DNA of 61,852 nt from Kurthia gibsonii (GCF_006539985.1 NZ_BJOB01000012.1:1-61852), one strand, 5' to 3'; positions 16,611 to 25,450 are shown, counted from the first letter of the stretch. Program-made: numbers and translations. Notes: generated from the sequence alone by a model not told the origin.

Positions 16611-17786
16611 TTATGAAATCGTTGCTTTACTACCTAATACTTCTCTAAATGCTTTTAGAGCGGCACCAATTGTTACGCTATGTCCCATCTCTTCTAATAC
16701 TTCACCGATTTGGCAAATCGCCTGTTCAAGCATTTGCGGTGTTGTGTTACCCATATGACCGATTCGGAATGCTTTGCCAGACAAATGCGCTAATGCACCT
16801 GCTACGATAATGCCACGCTCTGCTAGTTTCGCTCTGAATACATGATCTTCTACACCTTCAGGATATAAAATACAGCTTAATGTTGGAGCAGCTGCTTCTT
16901 CTTTTGCCAAGGGCTTCATACCGTATGCAATTAGTGCACGACGAATCGCTGCACCGTAATTTTCATGTCTTTCCACGCGCGCCTCCATCCCTTCTTCAAG
17001 TACAATTTTCATTGCACATTCATATGCATAAATCAAATTAACAGGTGGTGTTGCAAAATAAGCTGTTGGGTCGTCCATTACTTTACGCCAGTTATGAATA
17101 TCTGCGTAATAAGCTGGAACATTCTCTAATGCTTCACGTGCGGCAACCGCCTCTTCTGAAAATGCAATAATCGCAAGCCCTGGAGGTGCACCAATCGCTT
17201 TTTGTGAACCAGTTAAGACTACATCAATTTTCGCGCCTTCTTGCCCATACTCTTTTGACATATCTTCTTCTAGCGCTGTCGTTGCACATACACCGTCTAA
17301 AATGAATAATGCACCTGCTCTTTTAACAACAGGAATTAATTCTTGAACATTTGCTACAACACCTGTAGATGTATCGACATGCGTTACTGTAACCGCTTTA
17401 TATTCGTGCTGTTTTAATTGTTCTATAACAGCTTTTTTTGAAATCTGTTTGCCCCATTCTGCTTGAATCACATCGACTTCAATGCCGAAAGCTTTTGCAA
17501 GTGGTACAAAACGGTCCCCAAAGAAGCCATGACTAATTACTAATAAACGTTCCCCTTTTGAAACAGTGTTGACGATTGCCATCTCCATCGCCAGTGTTCC
17601 TGAACCTGAAATAACATATGCTTCTGCAGGATGATTAAATAATTCCTTTGTCATTTCGATTGAATTTTTATAAATGCGTGCAAATCGTGGATCTGTATGC
17701 CCCATTGTCTCTTGGCTAAGTGCATCATAAATGTCGTCTCTCACTGGTGTCGGGCCTGGAATTAATAGTAATTCTTTATTTCTCAT
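16611..17786 (-). CDS. Class V aminotransferase (alanine--glyoxylate / serine--pyruvate type, PucG-like)
   Basis: A protein of 391 residues. Motifs of the AGT family are present: LLIPGPTPV at the N terminus, YVISGSGTLAMEMA, the substrate-pocket VTHVDTSTGV, FILDGVCATTALEE, the PLP lysine in VLTGSQKAIGAPPG, and HMGNT near the C terminus. Such enzymes transfer an amino group to glyoxylate or pyruvate; PucG uses ureidoglycine in purine breakdown. No other purine gene is adjacent, so the general aminotransferase name is safer. A strong promoter with a palindrome lies upstream. Confidence 0.85.
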   Translation of the reverse strand: MRNKELLLIPGPTPVRDDIYDALSQETMGHTDPRFARIYKNSIEMTKELFNHPAEAYVISGSGTLAMEMAIVNTVSKGERLLVISHGFFGDRFVPLAKAFGIEVDVIQAEWGKQISKKAVIEQLKQHEYKAVTVTHVDTSTGVVANVQELIPVVKRAGALFILDGVCATTALEEDMSKEYGQEGAKIDVVLTGSQKAIGAPPGLAIIAFSEEAVAAREALENVPAYYADIHNWRKVMDDPTAYFATPPVNLIYAYECAMKIVLEEGMEARVERHENYGAAIRRALIAYGMKPLAKEEAAAPTLSCILYPEGVEDHVFRAKLAERGIIVAGALAHLSGKAFRIGHMGNTTPQMLEQAICQIGEVLEEMGHSVTIGAALKAFREVLGSKATIS

Positions 17787-17812
17787 ATCGTCAACCCCTG
17801 TTCAATTTAATT

Positions 17813-17854
17813 TGTTATATAACACAATATAAATAATTTATCTGTTATAGTCAA
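17813..17854 (-). promoter_or_regulatory. Promoter of the class V aminotransferase with a palindromic operator
   Basis: Minus strand: -35 TTGACT (17849-17854), 17-base spacer, -10 TATATT (17826-17831). Directly downstream lies the perfect 12-base palindrome TGTTATATAACA (17813-17824), placed where a repressor would block transcription. The regulator is unknown. Confidence 0.6.
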
Positions 17855-17879
17855 GCGTTTTCCTAAATATTCTAAATAT

Positions 17880-17907
17880 TTGTAGAATAACATTTTTACG
17901 TTATACT
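17880..17907 (+). promoter_or_regulatory. Probable promoter of the GNAT gene
   Basis: TTGTAG (17880-17885), 16-base spacer, TATACT (17902-17907), about 18 bases before the ATG and just ahead of the AGAGGTG ribosome binding site. The leader would be short. Confidence 0.5.
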
Positions 17908-17924
17908 ACAAAAGAGGTGATACG

Positions 17925-18430
17925 ATGCGATTAGTACAAGCAAAAGAAGAACAAATTACACGCACTATGGAGATTATTGAAGATGGGCGTGCGAATTTAA
18001 AACAGCTTGGTCTACCTCAGTGGCAAAATGGCTACCCTGACCTAGAACAGATGAAAAAAGATGTGGAACAACAGAAAAGTTATGTATTGATGGATGGACA
18101 GCAAATTATTGGAACAGTTTGCTTGGACGAAGACGGTGAGCTTGCTTATGATGCATTAAATGGCGAATGGTCGTCTAATGATCCACATATCGCGATTCAC
18201 CGTATGGCTGTGGCAAAAGAAGCAGCTGCAAAAGGCATTGGTACACAGTTTTTACAAGCGATTGAGGAAGTTGTTCTCGCCAAAGGGTTTAAACAAATCC
18301 GGCTTGATACACATACAGAGAATATACCGATGCAACGCGTGACAAAAAAAATCATTACCAGTATGTCGGTAATGTTTCTTATGGTGAAAATATCCCATGT
18401 TATGCTTATGAAAAAATTTTAACACATTAA
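17925..18430 (+). pseudogene. GNAT acetyltransferase with frameshift in an A tract
   Basis: The first 140 residues form a GNAT fold: IHRMAVAKEAAAKGIGTQFL is the acetyl-CoA pyrophosphate loop. At A8 (18344-18351) the frame changes. Read as encoded, the protein ends after an unlikely Met-rich tail at 18422. Adding one A restores TKKNHYQYVGNVSYGENIPC and YAYEKIL up to a stop at 18428-18430, the expected C terminus of the family. Loss of one A in a homopolymer is a typical slippage mutation and also a typical sequencing error. The substrate is unknown. Confidence 0.8.
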
Positions 18431-18470
18431 AAAGAGGAAGATCGCCTTACTTTTCAATGCGCCTTCAGTT

Positions 18471-18510
18471 AAAAATAAAGGAGCGACTAATTGGATGTCG
18501 CCTCCTTTTT
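18471..18510 (-). terminator. Terminator of the small gene at 18.5 kb
   Basis: AAAGGAGCGAC (18477-18487) pairs with GTCG-C-CTCCTTT (18497-18508) with one bulged base; the minus-strand transcript then runs into UAUUUUU. Confidence 0.75.
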
Positions 18511-18529
18511 CATGTAAATACTCATTGCA

Positions 18530-18775
18530 TTATTGGACTGTAATTCGATGTTCATACACTTCTCCTGGATACTCGACTTGTAATGACTTGACTAGAGAGG
18601 TCTCTAAATCACTTGGAATAAAAAAATGAACGTCATTAATATGTGCAAGACGGCCTAATGTATATACCATATCATGCAGAGATTTTACAGTCATACTTTT
18701 TACATCTAATGTTGCTTGTGTCATAACTTCAACTACGTAACTTACATCTTCTCTTGAAATTTTAACAGTTAACAT
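18530..18775 (-). CDS. Small hypothetical protein
   Basis: About 81 residues starting at ATG 18775, seven bases after GGGAAG. It reads strand (MLTVKISREDVSYVVEVMTQ), helix (KSLHDMVYTLGRLAHIN) and strand (YEHRITVQ) with no membrane segment or cysteine. I do not recognise the family. It has its own terminator and no co-transcribed neighbour. Confidence 0.6.
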   Translation of the reverse strand: MLTVKISREDVSYVVEVMTQATLDVKSMTVKSLHDMVYTLGRLAHINDVHFFIPSDLETSLVKSLQVEYPGEVYEHRITVQ

Positions 18776-18790
18776 ATAATCACTTCCCAT

Positions 18791-19060
18791 TAGAAAAATT
18801 CTAGTTGTTCTATCACTAGTAATTGTATACTAACATGAACGAGCTATTTTTGTACAATACTTAGCATTTTATGGTCATTTGAATTGATTATTGAAAATTC
18901 AAATCTTTATAGTAAATTGTTTAATTTTCAAAATTTTTAGTTTTTTATACCTTTCGCAATGAGTATAAATACTTATTTTCATTAGTATTTCATGCTATTT
19001 TTATGCATTTAATCCTAGAATAGTATAGATAAAATAAATTCACTTTTTTGACATTTTTTC
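18791..19060. other. AT-rich intergenic region
   Basis: About 270 bases without a convincing reading frame. It holds the promoter of the small gene at its left end and otherwise AT-rich sequence with no clear stem-loop or repeat. Confidence 0.6.
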
Positions 19061-19063
19061 ATA

Positions 19064-19099
19064 AAAAAAGCATAAACTTAAAGAAATTTATGCTTTTTT
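19064..19099. terminator. Terminator after the HAD/cutC remnant
   Basis: AAAAAAGCATAAA (19064-19076) pairs perfectly with TTTATGCTTTTTT (19087-19099) around a ten-base loop. Confidence 0.85.
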
Positions 19100-19106
19100 A
19101 TATAAT

Positions 19107-19292
19107 CTATATGTTAATTTCTTTCCATTCATTCGATAATTGTCTCATCATATGCGCCACTTGTTGTTCGTCACATCTATACGTCGCATACTTCCTTACT
19201 TCTTCATTTCCACCTACACAAACAGATATTTTTGCCTCTTCTAACATACGCCAATCATTTTGGTCATTACCAAATGCAATATATGTACCAGG
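19107..19292 (-). pseudogene. C-terminal remnant of a Cof-type HAD phosphatase
   Basis: About 60 codons, with no start, read PGTYIAFGNDQNDWRMLEEA, then KISVCVGGNEEVRKYATYRC and a tail ending KEINI-stop at 19107. GNDxND is HAD motif 4 (Mg2+ binding) of the Cof subfamily, and the following stretch matches the end of these sugar- and flavin-phosphate phosphatases. The N-terminal three quarters are missing: the sequence joins directly to the end of cutC, in a different frame. This looks like the scar of a deletion between two neighbouring genes. Confidence 0.7.
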
Positions 19293-19968
19293 CAGAATTT
19301 ATTTTACGAATCATTTCGATATTAATTGGCTGATGAAAACTTTTCCCAAAACGTATGCCCGAGCCTACATGAATATTCGTTACACCAATTTCAAGTAATT
19401 GTGCTACATTCGTTGGGTCAATTCCTGAAGCTGCTAAAATATGCATTCGTTCATGCGATGTTTCATAAAGTAATGCCTCTATTTGTATTAGATTATCAAG
19501 CGCTGTCCCTGGACCACCTGAAGTTAAGATTTGCTTAATTTGCGGGTATTTCTTTAGTTGGTGTAACGCTTCAATTTGATCTTCCACTTCATCAAATGCA
19601 CGGTGAAACGTCACATTGAGTCCTTCGCAGTGGGGCAGTAAATCTTATAATAGAATGTTATCGATGAAGTTTTCTTTCGTTAATCCGCCAAGTACGACAC
19701 CGCGCGCACCAAATAATTGGATGACACGTAAATCGTCTAACATAACTGAAAAATCTTCGACGGTATAATGATAGCTATTACTATGTGGTCGTAACATCAC
19801 ATGTACAGGAATACTTACTGCACTAATCACATTTTTAATCTTGCCTAGACTGGGTGTAATGCCCCCTTCTTCCATGGAAATACACAGCTCTAGACAGTCA
19901 GCCCCTCCTGCTTCTGCAATAATTGCATCTTCTACGGTTGTCACAATCACTTCTAGCACATTCTTCAT
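19293..19968 (-). pseudogene. cutC: Copper homeostasis protein CutC, interrupted by a stop codon and lacking its 3' end
   Basis: Residues 1-107 read as CutC (LEVIVTTVEDAIIAEAGGAD, VMLRPHSNSYHYT, RGVVLGGLTKENFID), then TAA at 19645-19647. The same frame resumes directly after the stop: DLLPHCEGLNVTFHRAFDEV, KQILTSGGPGTALDNLIQIE, ILAASGIDPTNVAQL and NIHVGSGIRFGKSFH, the family motifs in order. So this is a nonsense mutation, not a frameshift. The last 10-20 residues are replaced by HAD-derived sequence (about 19296). The start overlaps the SEL1 gene by four bases (ATGA). CutC function in copper handling is itself debated. Confidence 0.8.
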
Positions 19969-20966
19969 CCTTTCGCGAGTTCTTTTAAACGCTTTTTCGC
20001 TTCTTCATCACCATGTAATGCGGCTCTTTGATACCATATTTTCGCTTTTTTTAAATCAATTGGTGTACCTATACCCGATTCATAGCAAAAACCGACGTTA
20101 TACTCGCCATAAGGATCTTGCAAATCTGCTGCTTTTTGATACCAACTAAGTGCACGTTCCCCATCATCTTCTGCGAATGCCTCGTGCCCTAGTTTATTAA
20201 TCGCAAAAACATCACCATGTATTGCAGATTGGTGATACCAATAAGCCGAGAGTTCTTCATCTTTCGGAACACCTCTCCCATGATGATATAAATAGCCAAG
20301 TGTGTACATGGACTCCTTCACACCTAATTTGGCAGCTTCTTTAAAAATTTTTGCCGCTTTTGCGTCGTCTTGTTCCACATATTCACCACGTAAATACATG
20401 TCTGCTAAATTATTTACAGCATCTGGATAACCAAGCTGTGAAGCGCGTAAATAAGCTTCATACGTTACTTTTAGGTCGTGTTCAATAACACGACCTAAAA
20501 AGGCATAATTCCCATGCCAATAGTAAGCTTCCCCTACTTCTAATTGCATACCAATCTCATACCAATCATACGCAGCTTCATATAATTCTTGGTCTTGATA
20601 GTACTTAGCCACCTGCATCATCGCTTCTGAATTTCCAGCAATCGCCTGCGCATAAGTAGTAACGAGAGATTCTTCTATAACATATGGAAAATCCGTCTCC
20701 TTTTCCGCTATTAAAAATTCTTCAATGGCAATGTCTAGATCTTGCCAAAAAATCTTTTCTGTCTCATTCGTTGTCTCTGTTACAGCTTCTAATTGCGCAA
20801 GTAATAGTGACAATGTATGATATGCGACCACATCAAATTGACGCATATATGCAATCATCGCTTGTTTATTTTTTTCTTCATAATACTGAGCTAATTCTGG
20901 ATGCCCAGCTTCTCTTAGTTGTTCCGTCAGTGACACGTAATTCGTCACTCCTTCTCTATTATTCAA
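19965..20966 (-). CDS. SEL1/TPR-repeat protein
   Basis: A protein of 333 residues. Residues about 110-333 consist of SEL1-like repeats of 36 residues: AMMQVAKYYQDQELYEAAYD, AVNNLADMYLRGEYVEQDDA, SMYTLGYLYHHGRGVPKDEE, AINKLGHEAFAEDDGERALS and YNVGFCYESGIGTPIDLKKA. The first 100 residues are helical and acidic. No signal peptide. SEL1 repeats bind proteins or peptides; the partner is not known. It overlaps the broken cutC start by four bases and is divergent from an XRE regulator. Confidence 0.8.
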   Translation of the reverse strand: MNNREGVTNYVSLTEQLREAGHPELAQYYEEKNKQAMIAYMRQFDVVAYHTLSLLLAQLEAVTETTNETEKIFWQDLDIAIEEFLIAEKETDFPYVIEESLVTTYAQAIAGNSEAMMQVAKYYQDQELYEAAYDWYEIGMQLEVGEAYYWHGNYAFLGRVIEHDLKVTYEAYLRASQLGYPDAVNNLADMYLRGEYVEQDDAKAAKIFKEAAKLGVKESMYTLGYLYHHGRGVPKDEELSAYWYHQSAIHGDVFAINKLGHEAFAEDDGERALSWYQKAADLQDPYGEYNVGFCYESGIGTPIDLKKAKIWYQRAALHGDEEAKKRLKELAKG

Positions 20967-20973
20967 CTAATAG

Positions 20974-20990
20974 TTGATTTTTTTAATCAA
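20974..20990. promoter_or_regulatory. Inverted repeat between the SEL1 and XRE genes
   Basis: TTGATT-TTTTT-AATCAA, arms of six bases, in the shared promoter region of the divergent SEL1 and XRE genes. It could be the XRE regulator's operator; this is a guess from position. Confidence 0.35.
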
Positions 20991-21057
20991 ATATAAATAT
21001 AAGTCGTTCGATTTTCCCCTTTTTTAGTTTTATACTTTATGTAAAGGAGCTGATCAT

Positions 21058-22167
21058 ATGTTTGATTTATCAAATCGCTTAGTAATGCTACGAAAAAAAG
21101 AACACAAAACCCAACAAGATGTCGCACATTATGTGGGTGTATCAACTGCAGCTGTTTCAAAGTGGGAAACGAATCAGAGTTATCCTGATTTGTCGGTACT
21201 CCCAAAACTCGCTACGTATTTTAATTGTTCGATTGATGACTTACTCGGTTATGAACCGCAAATGTCAAAAGAACACATCCAACAATTATATATGCGCCTA
21301 GCCAATGATTTTCAACAAAAACCATTTGATGAGGTATATGCTGAAATTCAAAACATTATTAAAGAATACTATGCTTGCTTCCCTTTATTAATGCAAATTT
21401 CTGTCTTACTACTTAATTATACCCAATTAGCAGGGGAACGCACGAAAGAAATTTTATCATTAGCTGAATCACTCTGTATTCGCATTCAACAACAATCAAG
21501 CGACCTACGTCTGTTACAACTTTGTCGTTCATTACAAGCGCAAATTGCACTCATTAAAAATGAACCACAACAAGTCATTGCACTCTTTGGCGAGGAAGTA
21601 GAAGCCTATGCGGGGAATGATTTAGTGCTTGCAAGTGCTTATTTACAGCTTCAACAAGGTGACAAAGCAGAAGAAACATATCAAATTTCATTATTTCAAA
21701 AAATCGTGAGTAATGTCTTTATTCTCTCAAATTATTTACAAATGCAATTACAAGATGAAGAACGTTTTCAAGAAACGGTTGAACGCGGCTTTGGCTTAAT
21801 TCGTTTATTCCAACTTGATACGCTTCATATCAACTCATGTATTTCTATGTATATTGGCGCGGCTCAAGGTTATACCATTCAAGGGAGAATGGACGCAGCA
21901 TTTGAAGCTTTACAGCGCTACTTACATGTAATTGAACAAACACCTTTCCCGATTACATTACATGGAGACGATTACTTTAATAAAGTAGATGAATGGCTAT
22001 TACGCGAGCTTGATTTAGGTCAGACAATGCCACGCGATGAAGCCTCTCTACGTCAAAGTCTGCTAGATATTGTTGAAAAAAACCCGATGTTTGAGCCATT
22101 AAAACAAGATGCACGTTATCAAGTGCTAGTAAGTAATTTAACACATATGTTAGGAGTGAATGCATAA
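21058..22167 (+). CDS. XRE-family regulator with helical C-terminal domain
   Basis: A protein of 369 residues. An N-terminal helix-turn-helix of the Cro/C1 type (KTQQDVAHYVGVSTAAVSKW, ETNQSYPDLSVLPKLATYF) is followed by about 300 residues of helical, TPR-like sequence. AAAGGAG precedes the ATG. Its stop overlaps the start of the next gene (TAATG), and three ABC-exporter genes follow in one operon. It probably controls that exporter. Confidence 0.85.
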   Translation: MFDLSNRLVMLRKKEHKTQQDVAHYVGVSTAAVSKWETNQSYPDLSVLPKLATYFNCSIDDLLGYEPQMSKEHIQQLYMRLANDFQQKPFDEVYAEIQNIIKEYYACFPLLMQISVLLLNYTQLAGERTKEILSLAESLCIRIQQQSSDLRLLQLCRSLQAQIALIKNEPQQVIALFGEEVEAYAGNDLVLASAYLQLQQGDKAEETYQISLFQKIVSNVFILSNYLQMQLQDEERFQETVERGFGLIRLFQLDTLHINSCISMYIGAAQGYTIQGRMDAAFEALQRYLHVIEQTPFPITLHGDDYFNKVDEWLLRELDLGQTMPRDEASLRQSLLDIVEKNPMFEPLKQDARYQVLVSNLTHMLGVNA

Positions 22168-22379
22168 TGGATCAAGTCAGAGAGCTATTACCGATTCTAA
22201 TTCCACTTATTATTTTAGAATGGACGCTCGCGATTGTTGCACTCGTTCATGTTATTCGCCATCCACATTATCGCTTTGGTAACCGCATCATGTGGATTCT
22301 CATCGTATTATTCATCCAGATTATTGGACCAATTGTTTATTTCTTATTTGGAAGAGGTGAACGTGATGATTCATATTGA
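22167..22379 (+). CDS. YxlE-like membrane protein (PLDc_N domain)
   Basis: A protein of 70 residues with two membrane helices (LLPILIPLIILEWTLAIVAL and NRIMWILIVLFIQIIGPIVY) and the conserved end FLFGRGERDD, the phospholipase-D-nuclease N-terminal domain. The same order, YxlE-YxlF-YxlG, occurs in the B. subtilis sigY operon, where these genes affect sigma-Y activity. No sigma factor is seen here; an XRE regulator replaces it. It overlaps both neighbours. Confidence 0.8.
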   Translation: MDQVRELLPILIPLIILEWTLAIVALVHVIRHPHYRFGNRIMWILIVLFIQIIGPIVYFLFGRGERDDSY

Positions 22380-23262
22380 TCATATTCATAAAAAGTTTGG
22401 TACACATACTGTTTTAAATGATATCTCAATTAAAATAGAAGAAGGTCAAATTTTTGGATTACTTGGACAAAATGGTGCAGGTAAAACAACCTTAATGAAG
22501 ATTATGCTGGGGTTATTAAAAGCCGATCAGGGAGATGTGCGAATTCTAGGCGAATCTGTACGCTTTGGTAACACACCGACGAATCAACATGTCGGTTACT
22601 TACCCGACGTTCCTTCATTCTACCCGTATATGACAGCCTATGAATATTTACTATTTTGTGGTGAAGTTACAGGATTAGATAAAAAAGTACGCGTGGAACG
22701 AGCAAAAAGATATTTAGCTTTAGTGGGTCTTCCCTTCAATCGTAAGCGTATTGGCGGGTTTTCACGCGGTATGAAGCAACGTCTTGGTATTGCACAGGCA
22801 CTTATTCATCAACCGAAAGTACTGATCTGTGATGAACCAACTTCCGCACTTGATCCTGTAGGTCGCCGCGAAATGATTGAGATTTTGCAAAGGATTAAAC
22901 ATGAAACCACCGTTATTTTTTCAACGCATATTTTAAGTGATGCCGAGAAAATTTGTGACCGCGTCGCTTTTTTACACAATGGTACATTTCAATTGAGCGG
23001 TAAAGTATCGGATATTTTAAAACAACATCAAAAACCGATTTTACGCGTTGTCGTACAGCAAATGGCTGACGCTGAAAAACTAAAGCCGCTTTTAACGAAT
23101 GCAACACAGAGCGGTACAACATTCACGATTCCATCGGCGAATTTACTCGAAACACAACAACAGATTTTCGAACAATGTATTCAGCAACAGATTGCCATTC
23201 AATCCATTGAGATTGAACAATCGACACTTGAAGATGTCTTTTTGGAGGTGATTCAATCATGA
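22366..23262 (+). CDS. ABC transporter ATP-binding protein (YxlF-like)
   Basis: A protein of 298 residues starting at ATG 22366, which overlaps the upstream gene by 14 bases and has AGAGGTG before it. Walker A is GQNGAGKTT, the signature FSRGMKQRLG and Walker B VLICDEPTSALDP; a C-terminal extension of about 80 residues is typical of ABC-2 exporters (bacitracin or Nat type). It pairs with the permease that starts four bases before its stop. Confidence 0.9.
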   Translation: MIHIDHIHKKFGTHTVLNDISIKIEEGQIFGLLGQNGAGKTTLMKIMLGLLKADQGDVRILGESVRFGNTPTNQHVGYLPDVPSFYPYMTAYEYLLFCGEVTGLDKKVRVERAKRYLALVGLPFNRKRIGGFSRGMKQRLGIAQALIHQPKVLICDEPTSALDPVGRREMIEILQRIKHETTVIFSTHILSDAEKICDRVAFLHNGTFQLSGKVSDILKQHQKPILRVVVQQMADAEKLKPLLTNATQSGTTFTIPSANLLETQQQIFEQCIQQQIAIQSIEIEQSTLEDVFLEVIQS

Positions 23263-24023
23263 ATCAAGTATCGGCACTTTTTAAGAAAGAATGGATAGAC
23301 TTCTTCCGTAACTATAGACTGCTCATTCTAGCAACCGTCTTTTTCATTCTTGCCTTTTCTAGTCCTCTCACTGCAAAATTCATGCCTGAAATTTTAGGGA
23401 ACTTCTTACCAAAAGATGTAGCAGACTCGTTCCCGACACCGACAGCATTCGATTCGTGGCAACAATTCTTTAAAAACTTTTCACAAATTGGCTTATTCGT
23501 TTTCGTCTTAATCTTCGGTGCGAGCTTATCAAATGAGCGCCAACATGGTACACTCGTGATTCCATTAACGAAAGGACTGTCACGTACATCTGTCATCCTC
23601 GTCAAATCATTATTCTCTATGATCATGTGGACAGTAATTTACGTATTATCCGTATTAGTTGTCTATGCTTATACAATCTATTACTGGCCGAAAGAAGATG
23701 TTCAGCATTTATTCTTATCTGTCTTTTTACTCTGGCTGTTCGGTATTTTCGTCGCTTCTGTCTTAATTTTAGGTAATGTCTTATTCCGCTCATTCTTTGG
23801 CACATTATTATTTGCGGTTGGCATTCTCATCGTTCTTTTTATTATTTCACTATTCGAGAAATTAAAAGATCTATCATTCATTCGTCTCATCTCTGAAAAT
23901 AATTTAGTACTCCACGGTGAATACGTCTGGTCCGACTATACAGGTGTTCTGATTACAACAACTATTTGTATAATCGCCTGCCACCTGCTTGCTATTGTTC
24001 TCTTTAATCGAAAAGGAATTTAA
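23259..24023 (+). CDS. ABC-2 type transporter permease (YxlG-like)
   Basis: A protein of 254 residues with six hydrophobic helices and the ABC-2 N terminus (ALFKKEWIDFFRNYRLLILA). It contains the conserved GTLVIPLTKGLSRTSVILVK cytoplasmic loop of this family. The ATGA overlap with the ATPase gene implies a stoichiometric complex. The substrate is unknown; drug, peptide or lipid export are possible. Confidence 0.9.
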   Translation: MNQVSALFKKEWIDFFRNYRLLILATVFFILAFSSPLTAKFMPEILGNFLPKDVADSFPTPTAFDSWQQFFKNFSQIGLFVFVLIFGASLSNERQHGTLVIPLTKGLSRTSVILVKSLFSMIMWTVIYVLSVLVVYAYTIYYWPKEDVQHLFLSVFLLWLFGIFVASVLILGNVLFRSFFGTLLFAVGILIVLFIISLFEKLKDLSFIRLISENNLVLHGEYVWSDYTGVLITTTICIIACHLLAIVLFNRKGI

Positions 24024-24069
24024 AAAATCGCGTGTACGATGTTTTTCATCTTACACGCGATTTTTATAT
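24024..24069 (+). terminator. Terminator of the ABC exporter operon
   Basis: AAAATCGCGTGTA (24024-24036) pairs with TACACGCGATTTT (24052-24064) followed by a T run; directly after the permease stop. Confidence 0.9.
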
Positions 24070-24138
24070 ACAGCGAAGTGCATCCCCACATAATTTTGAA
24101 GTATGGCTTTAAGTGAAGCGTTATCACACTATCTCTAC

Positions 24139-24175
24139 AAAAAATGAGAAACAGCATTTGTTGCCGTTTCTCATT
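24139..24175 (-). terminator. Terminator of the DJ-1/PfpI gene
   Basis: AATGAGAAACAGC (24143-24155) pairs with GCCGTTTCTCATT (24163-24175) with one mismatch; the minus-strand U run follows. Confidence 0.85.
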
Positions 24176-24183
24176 AGAATTAT

Positions 24184-24738
24184 TTATTTTTCAAGTAATT
24201 GAATGAAGCCTTTCATTAATCCTGGTAAATCAGGCCATGCATGTCCTGATACAAGATTTCCTTCTGTATGCAGATGTTCTTCAACATATGTTGCACCTGC
24301 TGCCTGTACTTCTGGTTTACAAGCGATATAAGCTGTTAGCTCACGTCCCTTAATAACATCTGGAATCACCGCAAAAATTTGTGCCGCGTGACAGACAGCC
24401 GCAACTGGTTTGTCTGCTTCAAAGAAATGACGGACAATCTTCGCTACATGGTCATTCAAACGTAAATATTCAGGCGCTCTCCCGCCAGGAATGATTAAAC
24501 CATCAAATTCATCTGGATTTACATCTTCGAAAGCTGCATTTGCCTCTAAACCATAGCCTGTTTTTTCAACATATGTGTCCATGCCATCAATGAAATCATG
24601 AATCACTGTTTGAATCTTTTTCACGCTTGGCGCTGCAATCGTCACGTCATATCCTTGTTCTAAACAACGATAATATGGATAGTACACTTCTAAAGCCTCT
24701 ACTGCGTCTCCTGCAATGATTAACACTTTTTTCGACAT
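24184..24738 (-). CDS. DJ-1/PfpI family protein
   Basis: A protein of 184 residues with the class I glutamine-amidotransferase-like fold. The nucleophile elbow is VAAVCHAAQIFAV (Cys at about 115); FDGLIIPGGRAPEYL is the conserved first loop. Members act as glyoxalases/deglycases or as intracellular proteases (PfpI); which applies here cannot be decided. AAAGGAG lies before the start. It is monocistronic. Confidence 0.85.
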   Translation of the reverse strand: MSKKVLIIAGDAVEALEVYYPYYRCLEQGYDVTIAAPSVKKIQTVIHDFIDGMDTYVEKTGYGLEANAAFEDVNPDEFDGLIIPGGRAPEYLRLNDHVAKIVRHFFEADKPVAAVCHAAQIFAVIPDVIKGRELTAYIACKPEVQAAGATYVEEHLHTEGNLVSGHAWPDLPGLMKGFIQLLEK

Positions 24739-24868
24739 CTAAATCCACTCCTTTGATTAGTCGTACACTTTTCATATTCGAGCTATAAAAGGAAAATCCT
24801 TTATTTTATTGATTATTTTACAAATGAATTTCATAATTAAGATTATAAACAGATTGGAGATTCTATTA

Positions 24869-25384
24869 ATGGTTGAACTAAAAAGATTTAACATTGACTT
24901 TACACCCAATAAAGAAACGCCTTATTTTCAAACGAATCATCATAAAAGAATAAGATTCATTTTAGATCAACTCACATTAAAAAACTTGAAATCTATTTTA
25001 GAAAAAATATTCAAAACTAAATCTATACAAACAATTTTTATTTCTGGTTATATTTTTCAAAATAAAAATATATATGTTAAAACAGGAATTGGAAAAGTCA
25101 TTCAATTAAAAAATTGGCAAGAAATCACCGAAAATCTATACCATACTCCAGGCGTTCGAGTTATTTTAACGAAACTAAAAAAACTAAATTGTACAGATGT
25201 ATATCATTACTGTTCCTCTATTAAAAAAGGAAATCCTGAATCATATATAGTATTCTATTCTGATGATTTTTTGTTGTATGTAAACGCTGATGTAATCGAT
25301 ATCATTTCAAATAATACAGAAAATATACAAATGTTAAAAAAAGCATTTAAGCCACTATACGATACATATTACGAACATAACTAA
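24869..25384 (+). CDS. AT-rich orphan protein of unknown function
   Basis: 171 residues from ATG 24869, nine bases after TTGGAG. Codon use is clearly more AT-rich (many AAA, ATT, TTA, AAT) than in the neighbours, the protein is rich in Lys, Ile, Asn and Tyr, and no family is recognised. Segments alternate strand and helix (TIFISGYIFQNKNIYVKTGI, QMLKKAFKPLYDTYYEHN). No signal peptide or membrane helix. It is a single gene on the plus strand between two minus-strand genes, compatible with transfer. Confidence 0.6.
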   Translation: MVELKRFNIDFTPNKETPYFQTNHHKRIRFILDQLTLKNLKSILEKIFKTKSIQTIFISGYIFQNKNIYVKTGIGKVIQLKNWQEITENLYHTPGVRVILTKLKKLNCTDVYHYCSSIKKGNPESYIVFYSDDFLLYVNADVIDIISNNTENIQMLKKAFKPLYDTYYEHN

Positions 25385-25450
25385 ATGACGTTCAAAGCAT
25401 AGGTTTACAATACACTTCTAATCAAGTTAACTCTATCTCTAGATCTATAT

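Noticed and set aside
24070-24138. Short frame reading SLKAILQNYVGMHFAVYK on the minus strand
   Set aside because: Only about 20 codons between stops, no start signal and no family match; probably chance or very old debris.
24869-25384. Phage or restriction-related origin of the AT-rich orphan
   Set aside because: No phage neighbour, integrase, att site or restriction motif supports it.
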